This document shows, in pieces, positions 22,401 to 32,099 of a DNA stretch of 64,000 nt. A program made the translations under genes and the position numbers. Every line of letters starts with the position of its first letter. The first letter of the stretch is position 1. The DNA comes from Trichuris trichiura (taxonomy: Eukaryota; Nematoda; Enoplea; Trichinellida; Trichuridae). Location of the stretch: NCBI GenBank assembly GCA_037903355.1, contig JBAJFE010000038.1, forward strand, positions 558,001 to 622,000, written 5' to 3'. The notes under the pieces were generated by a model. The model had not been told where the DNA came from, made no database searches, and saw only the letters and a list, made by a program, of their open reading frames with translations.

Positions 22401-23988
22401 ACCTGAGGTTCAAATCCCATATCAAACATGCGGTCTGCTTCGTCTAGAACCAAATAGGTTATTCGCCGCAAATTCGTAACCTTGCCATTGTTAGCAGCGA
22501 GCATATCGATCATACGTCCAGGAGTACAAACTATTATTTCCGTACCACGCTTCAATTCCGCAATTTGCTCGGATATGCCAGTACCGCCGTAAACGCAAAC
22601 TGTGGTTAGTCCTAACGGTCGGGAGAAGCGCTTGCATTCCTTGGCAATTTGCATAGCCAATTCTCTGGTCGGAGTCATAACCATAGCTAAATAGAAAAGG
22701 TCTATAAAAGAGAATAATGGGGCAAAGTGCGTGAATACCGATTGGGCCATCCATTTCGTCAAGTGGTGGCTGATCCAGTATATGCCTGAACATGGGAACG
22801 AGAAAAGCGAGCGTCTTGCCGCTGCCTGTTTTAGCAATGCCAATTACGTCACGCCCACAAAGGATAGCAGGAATCGATTGCGCTTGAATAGGAGTCGGTT
22901 TTTCGTAATTGTACTTTTTTAAAAGTTCAAGCAGTCTTCGGCTGCAACCACATTGGGCCCATTTTTTGATTGGTTTCGGACAGTTCTTTCCACGCACGCG
23001 GATACCTTCCAGTTGTTCTCTATAAGCTTCAACTTCTTCTTGAGTCATTCGCTTTAGCTCAGGAACTTCTACGTAAAAATCTTTGCGGAATGGCCGATAA
23101 TAAACCTTCGAATGATCAGTAATAGGCAACTGCTTTGCTTGAGACGCGAGACTGCTCATAGCTTGCTCTATATCGACATCTTGTTCCTCGTCTGAGTATT
23201 CTAATGCATCAGCGTTCTGTTCTACTATGTCACCTTTCACTTTCTCCTTTTGTAAGTTTACTTTGGTCACCATGATGACTTTGGAAGAGCCGGAAGAGCC
23301 AGAACCAACTTCCTCCGGCTTCAATCCGCGCGTTTGACGTATCTCCTGATGCACTCCCTCAAATTATAACATATGGATAGTTAAACTCAGGAGAAGCAAG
23401 TATGGAATAAAGCAGACAAACCTCCATAAAAAGGTCAAGCGGGTCTGGCTCATCTGCAGTTTCCTCTGTCACGGTCGCCTGTACTGTAGGAATGGCGTTC
23501 TCTCCGTTTGCAATTTCGTTGTTTCCTTCCACTTCGTCGTTCTCGTCATCCTCAGCGTCGTCTTCTAAAGTCCATGCTTTTGCTTGGGTCGTCTTTGACT
23601 CGGAAGTTATATCTATTTGGCCAGATGCAATCAGTCGAGCTCTTCGCTCGGCTCTCCAGCGTTCTATGCGCTCTTTACGCTTTTGCATTTCCTCTTCCAA
23701 CTTCTTTTCGGCATCCTTGTTCTTTATGTCAAAAATGTCCATACTGACAGGTTTAGTTAACGTTTCTTCACTCGCTGGCTTTGATTTAACATCAGGCGAT
23801 CGGCTTCGTCGACGCCTGTGATGCGGTGAACGATCCGCGGAACGTTTTCGTTTTTTGTCATGACGATCACTAAACCGGCGATCCGAGACGTTAGGAGACC
23901 GGGAGCGATCGCGCTGTTCTCGACGGTGGTCAGTGTCACGTCCACGCTGACGGTCGTAAGCCCGTGAGCGACTATCCCCGGAAACCAT
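10418..23988 (-). CDS. DDX46: DDX46/Prp5 DEAD-box RNA helicase
   Basis: This ATP-dependent helicase acts at the U2 snRNP-branch-site step of spliceosome assembly in the nucleus. Five exons, in transcript order, are 23988-23422, 23357-22739, 22686-22403, 18734-17952 and 11098-10418. They total 2934 nt, giving 977 residues (human about 1031). All phases match. The N-terminus is rich in Arg-Ser/Arg-Asp (RS-like), followed by a Lys/Glu helical region and the DPLDLFME motif. Helicase motifs are AKTGSGKT (about 364-371), PTRELA, TPGR, DEAD (about 477-480), SAT, ARGLD and HRVGRCGR. The C-terminus has the DDX46-specific [12 protein letters not shown] block and ends KYRVV. Introns are 64, 52, 3668 and 6853 nt; the two large ones hold a Tigger element and two possible nested genes. 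Motif VI has Cys where Thr is usual. Confidence 0.95.
11884..12270. mobile_element. Possible hAT-type nonautonomous element end
   Basis: The block starts CAGTGATTCTCACGGTGGGG and then repeats GGGGCATATGCCCC. This resembles the CAGTGGTTCTCAA ends of hAT/Charlie-type DNA elements and the segment at 30784. It is GC-richer than the surrounding intron. I could not define the other end or a target-site duplication, so the right boundary is a guess. Confidence 0.25.
12358..12723 (-). CDS. Hypothetical small single-pass membrane protein, nested in DDX46 intron
   Basis: A single open frame of 121 residues starts with a good signal peptide ([18 protein letters not shown]). It has a short lumenal or extracellular part, then a strongly hydrophobic segment (about residues 60-88, [20 protein letters not shown] and on), then a cysteine-containing tail (CANYCC). 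The layout suggests a type I membrane protein. It lies in the 6.9 kb DDX46 intron on the same strand, and its start is 41 nt from a plus-strand frame at 12764. I do not recognise the family. Signal peptide plus transmembrane helix in one clean frame argues for a real gene, but it may be one exon of a larger model. Confidence 0.45.
   Translation of the reverse strand: MFTKLFIPLVAAIPLLLADQVWKDDLKQSGDLLAFQFASVKRENPVQIDTVTLTRGRREIVGACIIIGIACAMCLLMTFLLIFVIHYFATCANYCCLDSTVLDGGTTQCPLFSRADEAVTL
12996..14513 (+). CDS. Hypothetical proline-rich single-pass membrane protein, nested antisense in DDX46 intron
   Basis: A 505-residue ATG-started frame has three parts. A Ser/Lys-rich N-terminal region of about 115 residues is followed by one hydrophobic helix (about 117-139, [20 protein letters not shown]). 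A Ser/Thr-rich spacer leads into about 240 residues of Pro with interspersed Leu, Val and Gln and repeats of QRALPP. A basic tail ends the protein. The low-complexity part comes from a CCA trinucleotide tract, but non-repeat sequence on both sides stays open, including 42 residues after the repeat. With no signal peptide it would be type II. It is antisense to DDX46, inside its intron. I do not recognise a family, and it could be a chance frame across a microsatellite. Confidence 0.4.
   Translation: MDSKQSSRSEMATCKSAYSQTSQMKLASQTVTASQSKYYTAEEPIAKLSRIACRLLIRRPRDDATVPVVSPIPRLSAFGDPLLKGIRGLKNFKSGSLSEDTDYQKGGSLKKSVKTNKLWYIMLAVLTIGVTVATTRFLLKASSEPDAATGKVSSLAPTTDEKQKNVSFKTEAPLSGTRTTISISSSRDRKPPFPAIKGSDESLVIGIKATPATMTTKATTTTARKMTTIPTVAAAAAAPPPPPPPVPPLPPSVPPLPPPVPPVPPPQPPLPPPVPPLPPPVPPLPPPVPPLPPPPQPPLPPPPQPPPVPPPQPPLPPPQPPQRALPPQRALPPQRAPPPQRALPPQRALPPPPSLPPQPPPQPPPVPQPQPPPQPAPQPQPPPQLQPPPPPQPQPQPQPPPQPPPQPPPQPPPQPQPPPQPQPPPPQSPLPQPPPPPPQRALPPVPPPPPPVPPPPPPQPQPPTTKPKVTIEQTQGKAGGMVARRPKGRGQRQREKAKTKSVVGK
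13698..14390. repeat. CCA/ACC trinucleotide tract
   Basis: About 690 nt are built almost entirely of ACC units interrupted by CTA, GTA, CAA and CGAGCA variants. There is no stop in the plus frame described, nor in two minus frames, which read as poly-Val and poly-Gly/Cys. Those minus frames are repeat artefacts. Confidence 0.95.
14514..17504. other. Intronic, no gene recognised
   Basis: This is the rest of DDX46 intron 4. A plus frame at 16692-17027 begins with a lysine/glutamate-rich stretch but has no recognisable domain or splice partner. I see no repeat structure apart from short AT runs. Confidence 0.45.
17505..17672. repeat. Foldback element 3
   Basis: Arms of about 57 bp (17505-17561 and 17614-17670) pair with a few mismatches, including AATGTTCAGCCCGTGAAAAC and its complement. 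On the minus strand 17584-17556 carries CTGAAGA, GGGAA...TTTCC, GAAAGCTT, the shared core of the foldback family. The right arm lacks a matching CTGAAGA box. It lies in DDX46 intron 4 just downstream of exon 4. Confidence 0.8.
19498..22099 (-). mobile_element. Tigger/pogo-family DNA transposon in DDX46 intron 3
   Basis: The 2602-bp element is bounded by CAG...CTG ends inside a TA target-site duplication (19496-19497 and 22100-22101). The terminal inverted repeats share CAG and the 13-nt block TCGTTATCCGCGG, as in pogo/Tigger elements. The minus strand holds a degraded DDE transposase. The insertion is intronic and in the same orientation as DDX46. Confidence 0.88.
20110..21768 (-). pseudogene. 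Degraded Tigger-type transposase
   Basis: Pieces appear in the expected order on the minus strand but in broken frames. An N-terminal helix-turn-helix ([20 protein letters not shown]) is at about 21710-21590. A CENP-B-type domain ([20 protein letters not shown]) is at about 21490-21430. The FPEEF...[14 protein letters not shown] block is at about 21250-21140, and the IDNAPGH...[15 protein letters not shown] catalytic region is at about 20860-20760. A decayed tail ends in TMFLK. An in-frame stop (about 20937) and several frameshifts make it inactive. Confidence 0.85.
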
Positions 23989-25256
23989 TACTTCTAAGAT
24001 AAAACAATAAAATTAGCGAAAAGTTGTGATAGAAAGTAACAGGGGTACCGTGATTAGCCAAAGCGAGCAAGACGGAATAAGTGACAAAGAGCTTAAAAGT
24101 AGTCGTAAAAACAAAGGTTACTGCTCAACTAATTATCAGCTAACGAACAAATAGCTTTGTTAAAGTTTTCCAAACACCAAATAATCGTGCTTTTTTGCAT
24201 GATGCAGCTAAAGCGATATTCTTAACAGGTAAGCAGCTAACAGTCAGACAATCCCATACAGATAGTTTAGAAGGGATGCAATTCCATCTAGGAAAATAGA
24301 TTTAATTTATTTATCGACGTAATAAGATTCCAGCACACGATATCGTTAGCTAGTTTGCTTTATGTGCTATAACAAGCTACTTCATGAGCAAGTTACAAAC
24401 TCTTAACAAGTGACCAGTCTATAGCGAACAAGTACTAACAATACTATGGGGAAACATGTAAAGTAACGCAAGGACATTTAAACAATAAAATGACAGAACT
24501 GCTCAAACATTTAAGTATGATAACCTACTCCACCGAAACATCAGTATACAAACGGCAGGTAAACGTCAGATTGATTAGAAGGCAACAGATCGAATGCCAC
24601 GGATAAGGCGTATTACAAATACGTTAAACGAACAAGTAAAAGAACTAGCATGCTTCTAAGTAATAAGGAGACAATTGCACTTGCATTCTTTGGAAAGGAC
24701 AAGCGAAATGAAAAAGCTATACATGATGAAACCAGCGAACAACAGACAAACTTAACGCAGGCGAGGAGACACGTTTGTTTTGTGTAGACAGGCAGCAAAG
24801 TTAAATGCGAAGATTACTTAGGACTAAGGCTAACCACGGACTACCGCAGTTGAGTAAACGGCTACGAGAATCCCATTACCGTGCTGCAAATAGTACTGTA
24901 GCCAACAAAAAAGTAACTAAGTTAAAACGGAATAATGCGTTTCGTACACTTTCAATGAAAGTATTCTGTTCAGTGGTCATTGCAGAAGTATCTTTAGAAA
25001 TGACGAAGGATTGTGCTAAGCGTTATATAACGCTTATACATTTTTAACTGCTCAGCTAGTAAGCATTTGACTTTTGTTTTATTTTCCTGCACGAGTGCGA
25101 GTTAATTCATAAATTATTTAAAATTGGTTAGTTTAGTGTTGATAAGAAAAGAAGAATCACGCATGTCTGAACGACAAAAGTCCGTTGACTCTGGAAGCTA
25201 CTTGCTTTTCGTAAGAGTCGGTAGAAAAATTATTTCCTTTCATTCACGTACTTGAT
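23989..25256. other. Divergent intergenic gap between DDX46 and ARL6IP5
   Basis: The gap must contain the promoters of both genes, but no clear core elements are visible. A segment at 24073-24125 (GTGACAAAGAGCTTAAAAGT and on) closely matches 19904-19955 inside the Tigger element, so it is probably a Tigger fragment. No gene is recognised; the frame at 24805-25047 has no known domain. Confidence 0.5.
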
Positions 25257-26098
25257 ATGGTGGGCTCTTACTCCGATCTGCAGTTATCGCCATTGCGAAG
25301 CCTGGATGACTTTCTGTTGGGAACGGCTCGTCTGGATTGGCCACCCTACAATGACTTGCAGCGGCTGCTTAATCGTATTCTGAATAATTTGCTTTACTAT
25401 CAGACAAATTACTTTGTGCTGTGTCTTTCATTTTTCTTGTTAGTCGGGTAAAAAATAATAATTATTTGTCCTATACATTGTTATATAAAATGCTTGCAGA
25501 TTGAACCGTCCCAATGAAATTTTACTTGGAACGACTGTTCTCTTGCTGACTTTGGGATGCATTGCTTATACAGCTTCGACTAATCCAAAAGTCGTCAGCG
25601 TTAAAAGAACTTATCCTGTCATAAGCCTAATCACCGTCGTCAGTATATTATATTTGTTAGTTCGCTCTTTGCACTCACTTATGTTCTGTCTCTTCGCACT
25701 TGCACTGCCAGTGTTGCGTGAGTATTGATTGATTTCTGCATGGTTTTATATTTTCTGTTGAAAAAATAATTTATAAAAATTTTGAAAGCATACCAATATT
25801 GAAGATGAGAAAAGGCAGTTACCGAAAGTTAATCCTAATGCAAGGTTTTTACAATAAGCAAAAACGGGTATTTCCGTATAGGTAATGCGAACGTAAACAC
25901 CGATTAGCAAAATTGCGTTTGCAAAGTCGATTAGTAATATTTTTCATTTCAGTAATTTTTCTTCATGCCTCATGCCGTCTACGGAACTTGAAGAACAAGT
26001 TGTCAAATGCAGCCGAAGAATTAAAAATCAAGAAGACGCCAATAGGTGTTCTATTTGAGTTGTGTGGCATTAAATGCGAGACTTTCTGGAAAGAGTGA
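25257..26098 (+). CDS. ARL6IP5: ARL6IP5/PRAF3 (PRA1 family) ER membrane protein
   Basis: PRA1-family proteins are small four-helix membrane proteins of the ER/Golgi that bind Rab and ARL-type partners; this branch regulates glutamate-transporter trafficking in mammals. Three exons, 25257-25447, 25500-25717 and 25953-26098, give 184 residues (human 188). The N-terminus has the family motif PLRSLDDFLLG, then NRILNNLLYYQTNY. Two hydrophobic hairpins follow (about residues 54-92 and 107-140). The conserved HASCRLRNLKNKL block and KKTPIG lie in the C-terminal tail. Introns are 52 and 235 nt. The initiator ATG sits directly before the conserved N-terminal region. Confidence 0.93.
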
Positions 26099-27420
26099 TG
26101 TCAGCTTCTAAAAAATTTTGCCATTTAGGTTAGACTTCACCTTACCTTCGCTCTTTCGCCGGACTACTTTGACAGTCAGTCAGCATTCTTTACTTTGCGT
26201 TGCGTTACAGTAATGCTTGCTCGACCCTTTCAATTCAAGCTTCATATTGGACAGTAAAAATTCGTCTTGCGTTTTTCTTTGTCCAGTAATTGATTTTAGG
26301 ATGACTTGAAGGATTTCTCTCGCAACAAATAAGGTTAGTCTCGTTCATTTCTTTAAGTATTGCAGACAAAAGCAACGATAGCTTAATTGTTGTAAAGTTT
26401 TTGATTTTCCATTGCGAAGTTTTTCTTGTAAGGAAGTTTCAAGCTTGGTACACAAAAAACTGCGGCTTTTCCCGCTTTTGTGAGCTTGTTGGTCAGCTCT
26501 GGAGAACATAGCGTTCCGGCGGAAAGTAATTGTGGTTTTCACAACGCAGCACAATCGAGACATCAATATCAACGCGTCACCTTTTACTCATATAGAATAC
26601 TTAAATCAACGATTTCCATGGTGTACATGTAATATGCTTGCTGAATGTACTTCATACGAGGAATATCCACGTTATATATGACTTCTACGTGGTACACATT
26701 GCTTATAAATAGGATATATATGGGATAAATGGTCTCTACGGCATAGATGCGGTATCCGTGTTGTATCTATTTGCATAGTGAAAATATTTGGTGTATACAT
26801 GGCATAAACACTGTACTTTCGTGATGGAGTTTTCGTAAGGCTTTGTGAAAACGACAACAGGCAAGATGGAAAACCATACGAAAACTCCATCATGAAAACT
26901 CTCAGACCCGTTAAGAAGCATCCAGTATTCAAAATAAACACAGTACACATTTTTTATAAATAGGATATTTGTGATGTACAGACCCTACAGCGATACATGC
27001 ACTATCCGTGGCATACATTTGCCTGTAGGCGTATTTATGCGAAGTGTAGTATGGATGTGATGTAAATTCGTTTTAGGTGAGCTACCCCAGATCTCCAGGC
27101 GTACTTGTAGTGTCTATGGTGCACAGTGTTGCACGGAGCGATTGTTTATGGCGTCTGTAACATACGTTGCTCATAAAGAAGATATTCGTAATATCTAGTG
27201 CCTCTACGGTACACATGAATAATACCACACACATACTACATATGACATGAATATGTCCTGTAGGCAAATATATACCATAGATAGTGTACGTATGGCCGTA
27301 GACCCTGTATATCACAAATATCCTCTGCATAAGCAGTGTATGCTGCGTTTATGCTATATATACACGAAATATTCCCTCTATGCAAATATATACAACATAG
27401 ATATCGCATATATGCCATAG

Positions 27421-27546
27421 AGACCATTAATCTTAGAGATATCCTATTTTTAAGCAAAGTGTACCACGCAGAAGTCATATATATATATATGACTTCTGCG
27501 TGGTACACATTGCTTAAAAATAGGATATCTCTAAGATTAATGGTCT
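27421..27546. repeat. 126-bp near-perfect palindrome
   Basis: Arms 27421-27483 and 27484-27546 are reverse complements with about one mismatch. The centre is an (AT)n run flanked by GACTTCTGCGTGGTACACAT and its complement. Confidence 0.92.
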
Positions 27547-27557
27547 AATTAAGATTA

Positions 27558-27591
27558 ATGCTGTATGTACTTGCCATACGGACTATTTACG

Positions 27592-27625
<34 letters not shown>

Positions 27626-27629
27626 CACG

Positions 27630-27660
<31 letters not shown>

Positions 27661-27696
27661 GACGTAAATAGTCCGTATGGCAAGTACATACAGCAT
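27558..27696. repeat. 139-bp AT-rich palindrome
   Basis: The outer arms (ATGCTGTATGTACTTGCCAT and on, then its complement) enclose long (TA)n runs broken only by a short ACACG/ACGT centre. It lies 11 nt from the previous palindrome. Confidence 0.92.
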
Positions 27697-28765
27697 GCAT
27701 ACTACATGTGTACCACAGAAACCGTGGCTCTAGCGGGTATTGTGCTTAGAGGCAAAATATACTTCGTGAATGCCGCAAATTTCATGAATATTTCGAACGT
27801 GTACCATAGACAGCTATATTACGCATATGTTGTATAAACTTTGGAGAACAGAAAATAGTTTCTGTGTAAGTAGCATGTGCTGCGTACATAGGTGCTGGCT
27901 GTGTAGTTAGTACACATACCTTCTATGTACTAAGTATGCTGGATTTACGAATACGGAAGGAAGCAAGTTGTATACGTGAATGCAGGTCTAAGCAATAGGA
28001 CACATTGCTTTTTAGGCCAAGTTGAGTTAAGTCAAGTCGGTCCAGTCAAGTTGAAGCGCACTTAAAGTTCTGATTCCGTTTACTTATGGTATTTTTTTGC
28101 GATTTCGAAGGACAAAACATTGTCACCGTCGGCAGTGTTCCATTCTTTTAGTAATACGCGATCTGTGCGCATCGGTGCACCGATAATCAGATTAGGCTAG
28201 TCATTGTTCCTCTGACGTCATAATCCCTGCTTGGCCTCCTTTGAAGTTGCCGCCTCAACTTCCGGTGGGAGCCTAACATACCAAACCCTTTTCTTCATAC
28301 ATTGCCGTTGCTAACGTTAATGCTAGTGCTTTAATAATGGTGAAGGTGGGTTTCCGAATTCACGATCACAAGCAAATATACGCAATGTGATCCCATTTTT
28401 AACAGTCTGTCCATTCGCGTTAGGCATTTGCATTAATGCTTCAGTTGCCAGCAAGAGTAGGTGGGCCAAAGGGAAAACTCTTTCCTGAGATGAAATGCAT
28501 TTCATGGAAGTCAAATGCATTTGTTCAAGATGTAAACGCAACGAGTGCGTTCTGTTGCTCAAAACATCAATTGCTTCCTTCCCATTCAAATTGTTTACTT
28601 ATTGGGACTCTTGTGTTTGTCAACTGCCATAAACGTAAATATGCAAGAATTTGTTTAGAACTGCTGTTTCAAAGATTTACCTATTAGATGTAAATAAACG
28701 TAACTGTCCACGAACATAATGAAAAGCTTCACACTATTCTGCCATCCTTGAAATATTAACCCGCG

Positions 28766-29305
28766 ATGTCACTTTTTTCTTCAATGGCAAAAATAACGAC
28801 AGCAGTCACGCTGTGCTGTCTTTTTGAATATTTAAGTAAGTCGAATTTTGAGAGGCCAGATGGAATCGTCTTACCCTTTGCGCAATTCAACGTATTCGGT
28901 CTATAAACCATTTATACTAGGGATATTACCAATAATACCTTGTCAATACTTTTCTGATGCATCACGTTTAACCTTAGTAATGAACCACAATCATTGTGAG
29001 GAACCACATTTATAGGTGCGCAATGCTTTGCACACTCGGATTGCAAAAGCCAATCGCTCTGCTTTGAATCACGATGTATAGCCGCTACACGTGTACGCGG
29101 TTCGTTGCCATGTAACAAAGACTGTCACTGTAAGAAATCTGACAGTCCTTGGCGAAATAGAGGAAGAGGATGCAAGTGTGGCAGATGTTATGAATTGAAA
29201 AGTAAGTCACGGCAGAGCGTCATGTTCTGCACGAAAGATTCAGCAGCGAATGGAAAGTGTTAGATCTTGACAATAACAGTGTATTCACACCTGTTGAGCA
29301 TTTAA
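28766..29305 (+). CDS. Small secreted cysteine-rich protein A
   Basis: Exons 28766-28835, 29016-29201 and 29280-29305 give 93 residues, or 87 if the in-frame ATG at 28784 is used. Exon 1 encodes a signal peptide (MAKITTAVTLCCLFEYL) and ends at a strong GTAAGT donor. Exon 2 carries 10 cysteines, starting C-x5-C-x5-C-x4-C-[IV]AA, the same spacing as the gene at 31377. Exon 3 is short and its assignment is the weakest part of the model. The phases close. I do not recognise the family; the spacing is reminiscent of EB/WAP-like secreted modules. A related cysteine-rich fragment (KCICSRCKRNEC) lies upstream near 28518. Confidence 0.5.
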
Positions 29306-31376
29306 TTAAATAATACTTACCATGATTAGTAGTTTGCTAAATTTTTATCCTGTTATAAAATTTAGAGAGTTCTAGTCTCTTTCAAACGGAACGCACTGCA
29401 TGGACTGCTAGCGTTTGTGAACTCGTAGGCATGTGCGATGGTTAGATAGCTCTTCCCTTCTTGACAGCTGCGATCACTACGCATATCTGGGTAAGACTTC
29501 ATCAAAAGTGAGACAACTTTATCTCTTTTCGATGGGAGAGCATTTTTTAAATCCAATTCGTTTACGTACTTAAAAGTTTTATGTCAATTTAATGTAATAG
29601 TTGGTATTTTAGCCTTCTTAATACAAAAAGTTTAATTTAGACCTTGTTAAAATCAAACTATAACATACCCTTTACGTCACCCTTCAGTCGAACGTTATTT
29701 TGTTGAGCTGACAACGTATCAGCTACCCCATACTTTTAACATAGGTCACGTGTCATATAAACGCAAGAAACATTTAGTTCTGTCTAAAGCCTGTTTAGTA
29801 TCCGTAGGCTGAGCATCCATACTGCTGGCATAAGAAGTTTCTAAATTTTTGTTGAAAACTTTTCCGCAGCTTAGAGCCCTCTCGCGCAGGTGTAACAAAG
29901 GACGCCTTTTCTATTATTGTAATTACCACAGCAGGTCCAAGCCGTTAATACATAGTTTTCGCTGGAATTAATGTTTTTAAACAGCTTCAACATCTAAACG
30001 CACATGTAGTTTCTTTCATTTTTCATGATGAGATGCATCCGTGAACGTACTTCTTAATAATTCCTTGACAGCTTCAAGGTTTCTTTTCGAATAAAAACTA
30101 TTTTCTGAAATTACAACTTTTTTCAATTTTAATTTCAAAAAGTTTTTCTGAAAAGAAATTCACAACATACTTGGCATAAGTTTTTGAAATTGATTAAGAA
30201 AAATGTTGTCCTGATTATACGAGACGGAGCATGTGAATTATGCGAGTTAAACTTCGTGAACTTAGCATTTGATTTCTTGTGAAATGAACTTTCGTTCTGG
30301 GCTTTCCTGATGCAATCTCTCAAACAATAGTCCTGCTATCACTGTCGATTCCAGCTTACTTCTGATCAGTGTGCCGAAAAGTTCAGTGGAGCTTTTGGCC
30401 ACGCAGGGCTTGTTGTCGCCATGTTAGTTAAATTAAGTCTCCAGCAGGTGCCTCAACAGTTAAGCCTATGTTAAACGTTGAGTGGAAATACATTCTTACT
30501 TCATTTTCATGTGAAATCTAAGAATTTCATGTCAGAAACAGCGCGTTCAAATTGGGTTTTCACCCAGGTGGCTCAAAGTTATTGTGCGGTACCCTCTCAC
30601 TTGTACGAAACGACTTTCGACCTTTGCAGACTCATTTCCATTTATATGAGCAATCAACAAGCAGGACTTGACAAAACCAAACAGTACGAATACCTATAGA
30701 CCCATTGTAAAGCTTGCTATTTTCAAGCACTTACGCTGTCACGTTGAAGGCTTTTCCATGAACAATCCCATTACGCATGTCTTCAGTGTTCTAGACTACT
30801 AAATCTCAAAGTGGGCGTATGCGCCCCTGGGTTAGGGTTCTTAACGAAATCCAGGGAGAGCAAATCGCCATGGGAACGCTTGGGGGATACTTCTGAGCTG
30901 CGGGGCCGCATCTGTGTCCTGGACACTGGTTCACTCATTGTACTTAATAAGAAACGTTCATTATTCAGAATAACCGTCATATAAGTGACAGTTGCAGCAC
31001 AAATTATTTCGCTTTATTTTAAAAGTTATTGCGCGCCTGAAACTCTCGCGTGTGCGTTCGTGACCCTGAGCTTGAGAAACGTTTTACAGAGAGCAAACAG
31101 TGTAAGGTAATTTGAACTGAACCATTGCATCAACAGGGCCGTGTTTGCATGAAAAGGCGAACGTACTTAGATTTGTACGTCAGCTCTTGTCCGTGCTAGA
31201 GTCGTTAAAGAATAGGTAGAACAGAACTTCTAATATTCTGTTGCATCTTCAGATTCAAGACTTTCCCGATGGTGTGTTGCACTCTTGCTTACCGTCAAAT
31301 TCTTTGGTTTTTTAAACTTTGAGCTTACATTATAGAAAACTGATTATTAGCAGAAAGGACCACGCGGCTTCTGCAT
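29306..31376. other. Gap between the two cysteine-rich genes
   Basis: Nothing gene-like is recognised, including the frame at 30478-30699. A possible hAT-type remnant lies at 30784-31089. Confidence 0.45.
30784..31089. mobile_element. Possible hAT-type MITE
   Basis: The left end is CAGTG, an apparent insertion, then TCTCAAAGTGGGCG. The right end, read on the minus strand, is CTGTAAAACGTTTCTCAAGC followed by TCAGGGTC. Both resemble hAT-family ends (CAGTG...TCTCAAACT). The element is short and has no transposase. No 8-bp duplication was confirmed. Confidence 0.35.
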
Positions 31377-31712
31377 ATGCATGCTTACATGTCAGTATAT
31401 TTCGCCATTGTTTTAGAAGCCTGTTGCTCAAGGAAGGAATGCATTTGTTCAAAAGACTGCAGAGGGCCATCCATTTGTTTCCGCCGTCATTGTGTAGCAG
31501 CCGAGATGACAGGTCAACGGTGCCAAAAATGTTCGCAATGTAACGAAGGAGAACGCTGTGTCATGGGTATGTGCGCGCGACCTTCACCAGGAAATGAAGT
31601 CGATAACTGTTGCAACTGTCCCTTGCATTGTTCTTGCATAAAGAACACTTGTTGCTGCAAGGGAGGTAGAGCAACGTTGGCTTCAGACTATAAGAACGCA
31701 TCTCAATACTGA
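31377..31712 (+). CDS. Small secreted cysteine-rich protein B
   Basis: One open frame of 111 residues starts with a plausible signal peptide (MHAYMSVYFAIVLEA). About 20 cysteines follow, including CC and CCC runs near the C-terminus. The first module, ECICSKDCRGPSICFRRHCV, shares C-x5-C-x5-C-x4-C-[IV]AA spacing with protein A, so the two are probably diverged tandem copies. An AATAAA lies 72 nt past the stop. Upstream exons cannot be excluded. The family is not recognised; a metal-binding or disulfide-rich secreted role is inference only. Confidence 0.5.
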   Translation: MHAYMSVYFAIVLEACCSRKECICSKDCRGPSICFRRHCVAAEMTGQRCQKCSQCNEGERCVMGMCARPSPGNEVDNCCNCPLHCSCIKNTCCCKGGRATLASDYKNASQY

Positions 31713-31783
31713 ATTGTTAAGAATTGTTCTGCCGAAAACCTCTCACGCAGTGAACTGAAAGCTCCGGTCTACCTTCTTTTGTC

Positions 31784-31789
31784 AATAAA
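31784..31789 (+). promoter_or_regulatory. Polyadenylation signal AATAAA downstream of cysteine-rich gene B
   Basis: A canonical AATAAA lies 72 nt after the stop codon at 31710-31712, supporting the + strand gene model. Confidence 0.45.
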
Positions 31790-31892
31790 AACGGAAAAAA
31801 ATCCCATGTACTCTTAAGAAGATAAACATGTCCATTAGAGAACATTATCTTAGCCTGTAGAGTCTTTGCGAGTTTATCACATAAGGCTCAGC

Positions 31893-32099
31893 ATGTTGAC
31901 CTCTCCTGAGGAAAGGATTCTCTTGGACCCAAAAGGTAAACGAGTTGCGCCTCCACAACGTGCCGCTGTCCTGGCGTACAGAAAGAGGGTTGACTTCTTT
32001 GATCAAAGTTTTCCATCTTCTATTGCAGCTGCATTAATATGGTGCCAGAACGCTTCTGGAAAGTTGATGAACACGGTTGAAACTGCTTTGAATGATTAG
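31893..32099 (+). CDS. Unrecognised 68-codon open frame
   Basis: An ATG-started frame with a charged, coding-like composition (LLDPKGKRVAPPQRAAVLAY) ends at TAG. There is no known domain and no clear splice partner. It could be a fragment of a mobile element or an exon of the neighbouring gene. Confidence 0.15.
   Translation: MLTSPEERILLDPKGKRVAPPQRAAVLAYRKRVDFFDQSFPSSIAAALIWCQNASGKLMNTVETALND

Larger units (their letters stand above)
26690..27880. repeat. Diverged satellite array (~120-bp units) with inverted blocks
   Basis: Loosely similar units recur, marked by GTACACATTGCTTA, AAATAGGATAT, ATGGTCTCTACGG and TATTTGCATAG. Units start near 26694, 26942 and 27160 in one orientation and lie inverted between about 27290 and 27480. 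Switches of orientation create the palindromes at 27421-27546 and 27558-27696. All open frames in this stretch are artefacts of the repeat. Confidence 0.75.

Noticed and set aside
22400..22420. tRNA B-box-like GGTTCAAATCCC
   Set aside because: It is the reverse of conserved DDX46 codons (GFEPQ), and the T-stem does not pair.
27236..27837. Tyr/Ile-rich open frames on both strands
   Set aside because: They are palindrome and satellite artefacts; the same peptide is read on both strands.
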